In this document: positions 39,085-46,741 of the stretch, one piece after another
How the letters are laid out: every line of letters starts with the position of its first letter
Position numbering within the stretch: the first letter of the stretch is position 1
DNA from: Rickettsiella endosymbiont of Dermanyssus gallinae
GTDB lineage: Bacteria > Pseudomonadota > Gammaproteobacteria > Diplorickettsiales > Diplorickettsiaceae
DNA length: 64,000 nucleotides
Assembly: GCF_019285595.1 (NCBI RefSeq)
Contig: NZ_CP079094.1
Span: forward strand, 434,001-498,000
Direction: 5' to 3'
The notes under the pieces: generated by a model
Databases searched by the model: none
Told to the model about the DNA's origin: nothing
The model's input: only the letters and a program-made list of their open reading frames with translations
Program-made: the position numbers and the translations under genes

Positions 39085-40356
39085 ATGTTAGATCCCAAAC
39101 TTTTACGTAGCCATATCGAAGAAATTGCAGAAAGGCTTAAGCCACGCGGCTATCAGCTCGATACCGAACAAATAAAACAGCTAGAAGAGCAGCGTAAGGC
39201 ATTGCAAATGCATACCCAAGAACTGCAAAGCCAGAGCAATCAAAGCGCCAAGGCTATAGGTTTAGCGAAAGCAAAGGGTGAAGCGGTTGCCGTTATCTCA
39301 GAAGAAGCAAAAACGATAAAAGGGCAACGCGAAGTGTGTGAGCGCCAGCTCCGGGATATAAAAGAACAGTTAGAAGCCATTTATCTGACTATCCCTAATT
39401 TACCGCATGCTACGGTACCTATAGGCAAAGATGAAAGCCAAAATCAGACGGTACGCCAGTGGGGGGGAGTGCCTAGTTTTAAATTTTCACCCAAAGATCA
39501 TGTTGATTTAGGTCAGCAGAGTGGGGATATGGACTTTGAAGCAGCCGGAAAAATCGCAGGCGCACGTTTTGTGGTGCTGTATGGGAAATTAGCCAAGCTT
39601 CAGCGCGCCTTGATCCAATTTATGTTAGATGTTCATAGCAAAGAACACGGTTATGAAGAACTTTATGTGCCTTATATCGTTAACAGCACCAGTTTAATTG
39701 GCACAGGTCAGTTACCTAAGTTTGCGGATGAACAATTTGCACTAAAAGGTGAGCAAAATTTTTATTTGATTCCAACCGCAGAAGTGCCGGTCACCAATTT
39801 AGCCCGCGATGTTATTTTTTCAGCGGATAAATTACCTAAAAAATATGTCACGCATACGCCTTGTTTTCGTAGTGAAGCAGGCTCTTATGGAAACGATACC
39901 CGAGGGATGATTCGTCAACATCAATTTGAAAAAGTAGAATTGATCCGATTTGTAAAACCAGAAGACAGTTATTCAGCCTTGGAAGAACTGACGCAGGAAG
40001 CAGAATCCATTCTACAAAAATTAAAATTACCTTATCGTGTTGTTTCTCTTTGTACCGGCGATTTAGGTTTTAGTGCCGCCAAAACCTATGATTTAGAAGT
40101 TTGGTTGCCCAGTCAAAACACTTACCGTGAAATTTCATCCTGTAGTAATTTTGAGGCCTTTCAAGCGCGTCGATTACAGGCGCGTTGGCGTAACGCTGAT
40201 AATGCAAATGCTATTGAATTAATCCATACCCTCAATGGTTCGGGATTAGCAGTAGGGCGTACGCTGGTTGCGATTATGGAAAATTATCAGGATGCAGAAG
40301 GCAAGATACGAGTTCCTGACGTACTAAAAGCGTATATCAATGAAGATATTATTTGA
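39085..40356 (+). CDS. serS: Seryl-tRNA synthetase
   Basis: SerRS, 423 residues, is a class II synthetase. I place the start at the ATG at 39085 ([20 protein letters not shown]), with AAGG nine bases upstream; the frame is open further upstream but lacks the conserved N-terminus. The N-terminal coiled-coil arm is about residues 30-100. Motif 2 is [20 protein letters not shown] (about 262-281), and motif 3 is [19 protein letters not shown] (about 389-407). Confidence 0.96.
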   Translation: MLDPKLLRSHIEEIAERLKPRGYQLDTEQIKQLEEQRKALQMHTQELQSQSNQSAKAIGLAKAKGEAVAVISEEAKTIKGQREVCERQLRDIKEQLEAIYLTIPNLPHATVPIGKDESQNQTVRQWGGVPSFKFSPKDHVDLGQQSGDMDFEAAGKIAGARFVVLYGKLAKLQRALIQFMLDVHSKEHGYEELYVPYIVNSTSLIGTGQLPKFADEQFALKGEQNFYLIPTAEVPVTNLARDVIFSADKLPKKYVTHTPCFRSEAGSYGNDTRGMIRQHQFEKVELIRFVKPEDSYSALEELTQEAESILQKLKLPYRVVSLCTGDLGFSAAKTYDLEVWLPSQNTYREISSCSNFEAFQARRLQARWRNADNANAIELIHTLNGSGLAVGRTLVAIMENYQDAEGKIRVPDVLKAYINEDII

Positions 40357-40369
40357 AAATGAGTAAGTT

Positions 40370-42343
40370 ATGCAAAATACACAGGCACACCAAAGCGGGA
40401 TGATTTCATTAAGAGTTATTTTGTTATCGATTTTTTTGGCGATTCTTCTGGCAGCGTCCAGTACCTATTTAGCGTTAAAAATTGGTATTTTACCTTCTGC
40501 TTCTATTCCGGCAGCCATACTCGCGATGGCCATTCTGCGTTTTTTTAAAAGTACTAGTATTTATGAAATCAATTTGATCCAAACTTCTGCCTCGGCGGGT
40601 GAAGCGGTGGCCGGGGGGATTGTCTATACGATCCCAGCGCTGGTCATTATGCGCTATTGGAATCATTTTCCGTATTTTGAAAATGTGGCTATTGCACTAT
40701 TAGGTGGTTTGTTAGGGATTTTATTTTCTATTCCCTTGCGTAAGGTATTAATAAATACACCACAGTTGTATTTTCCCGAAGCGAAAGCGATTGCAGAGGT
40801 ATTACAGTTAGTCAAAAAAAATGTTTTTCATCTTCGTGAAATAGTTATTGGTACCGGTTTAGGTGCTTTATTAGAATTAGCACAGAGCGGTTTTAAAGTG
40901 ATTGCCAGTGCGGCTGAGAAATGGGTTGTGCTAGGGAAATCGACGATCGTTGGTTTTGGTATCGGTTTTTCTCCGGCATTAATCGGTGTGGGTTATTTAA
41001 TTGGATTTGATGTAGGGCTAAGTCTGGTTTTAGGCGCGCTGCTGGCCTGGGGACTAGCCTTACCACTGTTAAGTGTGGTGGCTGCAATAAAGCCTTTCCA
41101 TCTAACAGCCAGCTTAGCGGCTTATAGAAACGATATTCATTATATTGGTTTAGGCGCTATGCTGACGGCTGGGTTTTGGACGCTGATTAATTTATTAAAG
41201 CCTTTTTACCAACGTTTCCGGCTTTCAACGCAGGGGTTGTTTAAAGCTTCTACAAATGGGCCGATACTTTCCAAAGAACGGGATATACCTAGCACTTATT
41301 TATTGTGGGCATTACCTGTTCTAATGGTATGCATTTATTTTTTATTTCACTCTATATTTCCAGCACACATTTTTAGCAGCAGTGTTTCTTTATTCATTAA
41401 TTTGGGTGCTGTTGCTTATGTCGTCGTCTTAGGGTTTGTTTTTGCTGCCATTTGTGGATATTTTTCTGGGTTAGTAGGTGTAACCGCTAGTCCCGGCTCA
41501 GCCATTTTGATCGGAGGTCTTTTACTAACCGCCCTCATTTTACGTGCTTTGTTTGTTTTTCAGGGGCACGCGGCTACTTCCGGACACTGGCTTAATATGG
41601 CGGCGATGACCATCATAATCGGTGCGGTAGTGGCAGGTACGGCGGCTATTGCAAATGATACGATTCAAGATCTGAAAGTAGGTCATATTATTGGTGCTGC
41701 TCCTTGGCAGCAACAGCTGATGTTGGTCTTGGGCGTCATCGTAGCGGCGTTGGTCGTTCCTTATGTGATGGAACTGTTATTTAACGTCTATGGGTTGACC
41801 ACGATTCTGCCGCATGCGGGTATGGATCCAACACAGACGTTATCGGCACCCCCTGCTGCAATGATGGCAGGCTTAACACAAGGCATATTTAATCACGATT
41901 TACCCTGGGCTATGTTGGGTATAGGTGCCTTGATTCTGGTGTTTTTCATTGTGCTGCAATGGTTGGGGCTAAAAAAACTTTCTTTATTAGGGATAGCGAT
42001 GGGTGTTTATTTACCCTTAAGTTCTTCTGTTCCCTTATTTATAGGAAGTTTATTTGCATTCTTTATCAGACGAAATTTTCAACAACGCTTAAAAGGGGCG
42101 TCCGAAGAGGAAAAGGCAAAGATAGATCAGTATCAACACTATGCTGTACTGCTTGCGTGCGGACTTGTAGCCGGTGCCGCTTTAATGGACGTGGTATTAG
42201 CTATTCCGATGTCACTAACCAGTAATCCAGAGATATTAGCTATCATGCCGGCTAAGTGGAATAGTTTGGCTATAGCGTTGGGTTTTCTGAGCGTCGTGGG
42301 TTTAGGTTTCGGGTTTTATAGAGTAAATAACTCAAAAAAATAA
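40370..42343 (+). CDS. OPT family oligopeptide transporter
   Basis: The protein is 657 residues with about 15 hydrophobic segments. It fits the OPT family: the N-terminus SLRVILLSIFLAILLAASST, then NLIQTSASAGEAVAGGIVYT (about residues 67-86), FPEAKAIAEVLQL and GLVGVTASPGSAILIGGLLL (about residues 365-384). OPT carriers take up small peptides or metal complexes, here perhaps host-derived peptides. The gap to serS is 13 bp. It is followed by tRNA-Lys. Confidence 0.9.
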   Translation: MQNTQAHQSGMISLRVILLSIFLAILLAASSTYLALKIGILPSASIPAAILAMAILRFFKSTSIYEINLIQTSASAGEAVAGGIVYTIPALVIMRYWNHFPYFENVAIALLGGLLGILFSIPLRKVLINTPQLYFPEAKAIAEVLQLVKKNVFHLREIVIGTGLGALLELAQSGFKVIASAAEKWVVLGKSTIVGFGIGFSPALIGVGYLIGFDVGLSLVLGALLAWGLALPLLSVVAAIKPFHLTASLAAYRNDIHYIGLGAMLTAGFWTLINLLKPFYQRFRLSTQGLFKASTNGPILSKERDIPSTYLLWALPVLMVCIYFLFHSIFPAHIFSSSVSLFINLGAVAYVVVLGFVFAAICGYFSGLVGVTASPGSAILIGGLLLTALILRALFVFQGHAATSGHWLNMAAMTIIIGAVVAGTAAIANDTIQDLKVGHIIGAAPWQQQLMLVLGVIVAALVVPYVMELLFNVYGLTTILPHAGMDPTQTLSAPPAAMMAGLTQGIFNHDLPWAMLGIGALILVFFIVLQWLGLKKLSLLGIAMGVYLPLSSSVPLFIGSLFAFFIRRNFQQRLKGASEEEKAKIDQYQHYAVLLACGLVAGAALMDVVLAIPMSLTSNPEILAIMPAKWNSLAIALGFLSVVGLGFGFYRVNNSKK

Positions 42344-42402
42344 CCGGGTGTGATTTTAAGGGTTGAAAATAGTGAGAAAAAGGACGGGATTGCTATTTTC
42401 TG

Positions 42403-42434
42403 CCAAATTGAATACAATCTGCCGTTCAATTTGG
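42403..42434 (+). promoter_or_regulatory. Inverted repeat just upstream of tRNA-Lys
   Basis: CCAAATTGAA (42403-42412) and TTCAATTTGG (42425-42434) are perfect complements separated by 12 bases, and the second arm ends on the first base of the tRNA. It may mark the transcript start or a processing structure of tRNA-Lys, or the end of the OPT transcript; it lacks a T run. Confidence 0.4.
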
Positions 42435-42509
42435 GGCCGTTAGCTCAGTTGGTAGAGCAGTAGACTTTTAATCTATTGGTCGGTGGTTCGAATCCACCAC
42501 GGCCCACCA
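42434..42509 (+). tRNA. tRNA-Lys (TTT)
   Basis: A complete tRNA with encoded CCA. The acceptor GGGCCGT pairs with ACGGCCC. The anticodon is TTT in AGACTTTTAATCT. The T arm is GGTGGTTCGAATCCACC. The 3' 45 bases are repeated exactly at 60016-60060, so this gene is the attachment site of the island and stays whole. Confidence 0.97.
42465..42509 (+). repeat. attL: tRNA-Lys 3' end
   Basis: The 45-bp block from the anticodon loop to the CCA end is identical to 60016-60060. Left of it, GTAGA differs from GTATGC at the other copy. This is a canonical att core for a tyrosine integrase that uses a tRNA. Confidence 0.93.
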
Positions 42510-42533
42510 GTAATTCCCTTTAAAATCAAAGTG

Positions 42534-43679
42534 TTAAACAGAAATTAAATTTACTTTTGTTTCCTGAAAATTCCCTTGCGGGACTTTTGCGGGAGCTAGT
42601 AGTTTATTCTTCCTGTTTAAAACAACTAAGTTATTTCGTAAATCACATACTTTATTAGCAGCTCGAATTAAGTTGCTATATTCAGATTGAGAATAGTGTG
42701 TAGTAATTCGTCCACTCTTATGTCCTAGCAAGTCCTGTCGATCTTCAAAACTCACTTCAGCGGCACGTAAACGTCGTCCAAAAGTATGTTTAAGATCATG
42801 AACTCTAACATGAGGCAATCCAGCTCTTGCACGCGCTTTCTTCCATGCTGAATTTAATATCCGAGTAATAGACTTACCTCGAAAGGTAAACACATATTCA
42901 GGATGTATCCCACGCACTTCTTCAATCATTTTATAAGCTATCTTGTTGAGCACAACAAGTCGTTCCTCTCTATTCTTAACTCGCCATTCTGGGATAAGAA
43001 ATACAGAACCTTCTGGTACTTTTATCTCCCATTCCCATCTCAAGCTACAAATTTCCTGATCACGACAGCCTGTGTTAACTGCAAACAACGCCATCCTTTT
43101 TAAATGTATAGGAAGTTCTTTGAAGAACCTCATTTGTTCATCATGAGACAAAGGATAAGGTTTACGCGCGTCAGTTTGTTTTTCCAACTTGATCTTAGGC
43201 GCTTTAATCAACCAACTTAATCCATATTCATCTTTCCATTCTTGTTCAGCTAAATTTAAAATACGCCTGACCACTTGTAGTCCATAATTAATAGTTCTTT
43301 TTTTTAATTCTTTAGCATTATTATTTTTCCTTTCCCGACGAAAAACATAACCCTTCAAACTATCCATATGAACTTCTTCAAGAGGTAAATGTCCTATATA
43401 CTCATCTAGAGCCTTTAGTTGAATTACATCTACTCGGATGCTTGCCTTATGTTGGTTTTCCTCCACATACTTTATAGCAGCCTGCCTAAAAGTTCGTTTA
43501 AGTCTAACGCCATAAATTTTCGCTTGCCTTATCTCTTCAATACGTTTTGCTAGGTAGATTTCGGCTTCTTCAAGAGAATCTGATCCAGTGCTTTCGCAAA
43601 TGCGTTGTCCGAGTATTTTTTTATCGATGTGCCATATCCCCTTACGGTTGAGTAGCCCCGATGTTCTTTTTCGCCCCAT
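42534..43679 (-). CDS. Tyrosine recombinase integrase of the island
   Basis: The product, 381 residues, is a phage-type integrase. The C-terminal catalytic residues are visible: Arg in NTGCRDQEICSLRW (about residues 206-219), HDLKHTFGRRLR (about 292-303), LLGHKSGRITTHYSQ with His and the Tyr nucleophile (about residues 315-329). The N-terminal SAM-like core-binding domain is at about 60-160. Its 3' end faces the tRNA and lies 25 bp from the tRNA CCA end. The 5' end overlaps the excisionase-like gene by 130 bp. Confidence 0.93.
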   Translation of the reverse strand: MGRKRTSGLLNRKGIWHIDKKILGQRICESTGSDSLEEAEIYLAKRIEEIRQAKIYGVRLKRTFRQAAIKYVEENQHKASIRVDVIQLKALDEYIGHLPLEEVHMDSLKGYVFRRERKNNNAKELKKRTINYGLQVVRRILNLAEQEWKDEYGLSWLIKAPKIKLEKQTDARKPYPLSHDEQMRFFKELPIHLKRMALFAVNTGCRDQEICSLRWEWEIKVPEGSVFLIPEWRVKNREERLVVLNKIAYKMIEEVRGIHPEYVFTFRGKSITRILNSAWKKARARAGLPHVRVHDLKHTFGRRLRAAEVSFEDRQDLLGHKSGRITTHYSQSEYSNLIRAANKVCDLRNNLVVLNRKNKLLAPAKVPQGNFQETKVNLISV

Positions 43680-43885
43680 AATTTTTTACTCCTCTTTTTA
43701 GCGGGGCGGCCATTACATTCCTTATAATGCTCAACCCACGCATCTAAATCAAGTCGATCAAATGCAATTCCTCGTTTACCTATTGGAACAATTGATACAT
43801 AAGGTTTTACTTCTTGGTTAAATCTATTTTTGTCCATTCCTAAATAATTCGGCGCATCACGTAAGCGAATGAGTCGTGGTTGCAT
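43550..43885 (-). CDS. AlpA/excisionase-like DNA-binding protein
   Basis: The 111-residue product has an N-terminal part like AlpA or MerR-type winged-helix regulators (LIRLRDAPNYLGMDKNRF, then GKRGIAFDRLDLDAWVEHYK, about residues 36-55). The tail is basic and Lys-rich. I remember the same gene pair overlapping in many island integrases. It likely helps excision or controls the integrase. The 130-bp overlap in another frame with the integrase start is unusual. Confidence 0.7.
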   Translation of the reverse strand: MQPRLIRLRDAPNYLGMDKNRFNQEVKPYVSIVPIGKRGIAFDRLDLDAWVEHYKECNGRPAKKRSKKLWGEKEHRGYSTVRGYGTSIKKYSDNAFAKALDQILLKKPKST

Positions 43886-43967
43886 ACTCTCCTCCTAGTT
43901 ATCTAGTAAGTATTTTTACTACATAAATTCTTTTAATTTTTTATTTATTTATAAACGATCTTACGCG

Positions 43968-43997
43968 AGATATTGATAACTCGTGTTATCAATATCT
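43968..43997. promoter_or_regulatory. Palindromic operator candidate in divergent gap
   Basis: AGATATTGATAAC (43968-43980) and GTTATCAATATCT (43985-43997) are perfect 13-bp complements with a TCGT loop. They lie between the excisionase/integrase unit and the HTH regulator, about 48 bp before the regulator ATG. Such a site fits binding by a dimeric Cro/CI-type protein controlling both directions. Confidence 0.7.
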
Positions 43998-44044
43998 TAG
44001 GTAAGCTGGTTTTACTGATTAGAAAGATAAGGAGCGTTGTTTAG

Positions 44045-44560
44045 ATGGATAACAATACTTTTGAACTTTTTATTAAAACCTGCGGCAATGAAAGAAAAGC
44101 AGCAACCCTATTAGGAATTACGCAATCACATATTAATCAAATAAGAAATGGCAATAGAGCACTTGGCTATGAGAAAGCCATATTAATTTCAGATTATTTA
44201 AAAGAAACAATAAACTTAGAGATAAATCCCATTGATTTAATTTCAGATAGTAAGAAAAACAAATTTATACTTTCTCAATGCTCACTATTTTCAAGTATTC
44301 CAATTACATATGGAAAGATAGATTTACGAAAAATTGTCGTTAACAACAAATACAAATTTAAAAAATACAAAGAAAAATACACAATCATTATTGATGAATT
44401 TAATCATTTAATTTCCGGAGAAGAAACCTATTTTTATTACCTAAATGAAAATAAAAAAGTAATTGATGGTTACAAATTTCATTTACAAAAGTTAGTTAAC
44501 CAAGAATCTAGAAAAACTATCAGGACATATCTTGTAGGCGAATTTGATCTAATCAAGTGA
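44045..44560 (+). CDS. HTH regulator of the island
   Basis: The product is 171 residues with an N-terminal helix-turn-helix (KTCGNERKAATLLGITQSHI, about residues 11-30, then NQIRNGNRALGYEKAI). It resembles YdaS/Cro-type regulators. The C-terminal part, about residues 90-171, is AT-rich and Lys-rich and is not recognised. AAGGAGCG lies upstream. Its stop codon is in the short repeat fragment at 44554-44574, so its end may have been altered by an insertion. Confidence 0.75.
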   Translation: MDNNTFELFIKTCGNERKAATLLGITQSHINQIRNGNRALGYEKAILISDYLKETINLEINPIDLISDSKKNKFILSQCSLFSSIPITYGKIDLRKIVVNNKYKFKKYKEKYTIIIDEFNHLISGEETYFYYLNENKKVIDGYKFHLQKLVNQESRKTIRTYLVGEFDLIK

Positions 44561-44574
44561 GTCGCTATGCTCCC
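44554..44574 (+). repeat. 21-bp fragment of the 249-bp element
   Basis: CAAGTGAGTCGCTATGCTCCC is identical to one end of the 249-bp elements at 59707-59955 and 61445-61693. It covers the stop codon of the regulator at 44045. It lies 7 bp from the left end of IS copy 1. It is probably a remnant of a third copy cut away by a rearrangement. Confidence 0.7.
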
Positions 44575-44581
44575 AAAGCAG

Positions 44582-45917
44582 GAGCCTGTAAACAATTTTG
44601 TGTAAGTGCCGTGTCAGGAGAACCTACCCTCGAATTCGATAGCGAATCGATTCATAGCGGCTCTCCAATCATGTAAAGCCATCGTCCACTTTTGTGATGC
44701 CTTCTGTACCGCTAAATATACTACTTTTAATGCCGATTGGTCATTAGGAAAGATTTTACGATTATTAATTGATTTTCTAATCACACTATTGAGTGATTCA
44801 ATGGCATTGGTGGTATAAATAATTTTTCGTATGTCGTCAGGATAATCGAATAAGGTCACCATATTACTCCAGTTTTTATGCCAGGTACGGCTAATGGCGG
44901 GATATTTTTTATCCCATTTTTCACTGAACATCAGAAGCGCTTCTTCGGCTTGCTCTATAGAAATAGCACGGTAAATAAGCTTAAGATCCGCTACCACGGC
45001 TTTCATGTCCTTATGCGGTACGTAGCGTAAGGAATAACGAATAAGATGCACAATGCAGAGCTGAACCTTCGTTTTTGGGAATACCGCGTTTATTGCCTCT
45101 GGAAACCCGCTTAGTCCATCCACGCAAGCAATAAAAATATCCTTTACCCCACGATGATTTAATTCGGTTAATACAGATAGCCAAAATTTTGCACCCTCGG
45201 TTTCAGCTATCCACAAGCCGAGTAATTCCTTTTGTCCTTCACAATTAATGCCCAAAGCCAAATAGATGGATTTATTGATCACACGTTTATCTTGATGGCA
45301 TTTAATAACGATACAATCTAAATACACGATAGGATATACCGTTTCTAAGGGGCGATTCTGCCACACCGTCACCTCATCCATCACGGCTTCAGTCACTTTA
45401 GAAATCAAGCTGTGCGATACCTCCGCACCGTACATTTCTTTGAACGTCGCCGCTATATCACGGGTAGTCATCCCTCGGGCATACAGCGCTAAAATCTGTT
45501 CATCAAACTCCGTCAAGCGCGTTTGTCCTTTGCGTATAAGTCGAGGTTCAAACGTACTATTTCGATCCCTAGGCGTGTTAATCTCAACTTCGCCAAAATC
45601 ACCCTTTAATCGCTTCGGTGAATAACCATTGCGGCTATTTCCCGTATTCTTGCCTTCTATCGCGTGCTTTCGTAGCCTAGATGCTCCTCTAGCTCTGCAT
45701 CCATGGCTCGTTCTACCGTGAGCTTTAATAGCTGCTTGCTCAGCGCAGATATATCTTTTTCACTCTTTATGGATTTAGCCAATTCACTGATTAATTCGGG
45801 AGCTATATTTATTTCTTGTTCTTGTTTCATTACTTATTTCTCTTTTATCGCTAGTGCTTTTTTCAGCGCATTAGCTTAGGTAATAATAAGCATTTACACA
45901 ATTTAGTTTACAGGCTC
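44582..45917 (-). mobile_element. IS256-family element, copy 1, frameshifted
   Basis: The element is 1336 bp with inverted ends that read GAGCCTGTAAAC inward. It is inverted relative to copy 2 and one base shorter. The flanks (CAAAGCAG on the left, TGGTAAAG on the right) are not a target duplication. It therefore seems to have lost its original flanks by recombination or deletion. Confidence 0.88.
44614..45830 (-). pseudogene. IS256-family transposase, frameshifted copy
   Basis: Compared with 57915-59132, one A is missing in the AAAA run of GGCTACGAAAAGCACG, at about 45668-45671. The reading frame breaks near residue 57, after EEHLGYE. The rest of the frame, including the DDE core (ACVDGLSGFPEA), is otherwise nearly identical and open from a downstream ATG at 45516. 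A 300-residue product from 45516 would lack the DNA-binding N-terminus and is unlikely to be active. Confidence 0.85.
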
Positions 45918-46121
45918 TGGTAAAGCTTTTTCGAGCTTTTTGGGTGTTTTTTGTGGCCTTTAAAAGCCGTCTGTACGATCTATCGAGGCTACTAAACTAG
46001 CTAGCAATTATCAAAAAGATTTAGTACTTAGGGCAGAGTTGCTTATTTTCTCTATTTTATTTTAAAATTTTGGGATAGTTAAAATCAGTACCAACCGGAC
46101 AAATTTTGATAGGTGTGTCTT
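45918..46121. other. Gap between IS copy 1 and the Hsp20-like gene
   Basis: This 204-bp stretch has no reading frame of note. It is AT-rich, with runs of T in the first half (AAGCTTTTTCGAGCTTTTTG). A possible ribosome-binding site (AGGTG) is at its end. Nothing else is recognised. Confidence 0.5.
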
Positions 46122-46676
46122 ATGTCAAAAACCAATAAAAAAATAACGCTAATAGCAATAGCTATCATCAGTTTGGCTATGTTATGCGGCGTCGCCTTGT
46201 TTTATAAGAAGCAGCAAGCAGTTGCTGTAAAATCTAATATAGTTCAAAAAGTCGCCAATGATCAGCCGCTATCTTCTTTTTCTCCTATCTATTCACTCAA
46301 TGAATTTATACAATTCAATAAAGAATTTGATAGTCTTTTTCATCATAATGCGCTGGTCTTTGATAACTCATTCTCCCAAATTAATCAAGGCACGTTATCT
46401 TCGACGTTAAAGGAAAAGGAAGAGCCTAATCAGTTTCTATTTTCTATAAACATACCTGGGATAAATCCGAAAGATATCAATATATCGATACAAAACCGAA
46501 CACTTTGCATTACAGCAACCAAAAAATCTCAATCTTACTTCTATTATCGCTTTCTATTACCTGATACGGCAGATAGCGAAAAAATAACAGCTAAAACAAA
46601 ATACGGTGTTCTAGAAATTATTATTCCAAAAACAGAAAAAGTGCCATCTAAAAACGTTGTTATACAAGAAGAATAA
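46122..46676 (+). CDS. Membrane-anchored small heat-shock (Hsp20-like) protein
   Basis: I place the start at the ATG at 46122 (MSKTNKKITLIAIAIISLAM) with AGGTG six bases upstream; the GTG at 46113 is an alternative. The 184-residue product has an N-terminal membrane segment (about residues 9-28). Residues about 98-175 look like an alpha-crystallin domain (FLFSINIPGINPKDINISIQ, then LCITATKK and YGVLEIIIPKTE). The canonical Hsp20 is cytosolic; a membrane-anchored, presumably periplasmic one is odd. Confidence 0.75.
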   Translation: MSKTNKKITLIAIAIISLAMLCGVALFYKKQQAVAVKSNIVQKVANDQPLSSFSPIYSLNEFIQFNKEFDSLFHHNALVFDNSFSQINQGTLSSTLKEKEEPNQFLFSINIPGINPKDINISIQNRTLCITATKKSQSYFYYRFLLPDTADSEKITAKTKYGVLEIIIPKTEKVPSKNVVIQEE

Positions 46677-46741
46677 CCTATATCTTTTCGCGATGTATTA
46701 TTAAAAATTTACTCTAGAGGTTTTAGTATAGAATATCAGTG

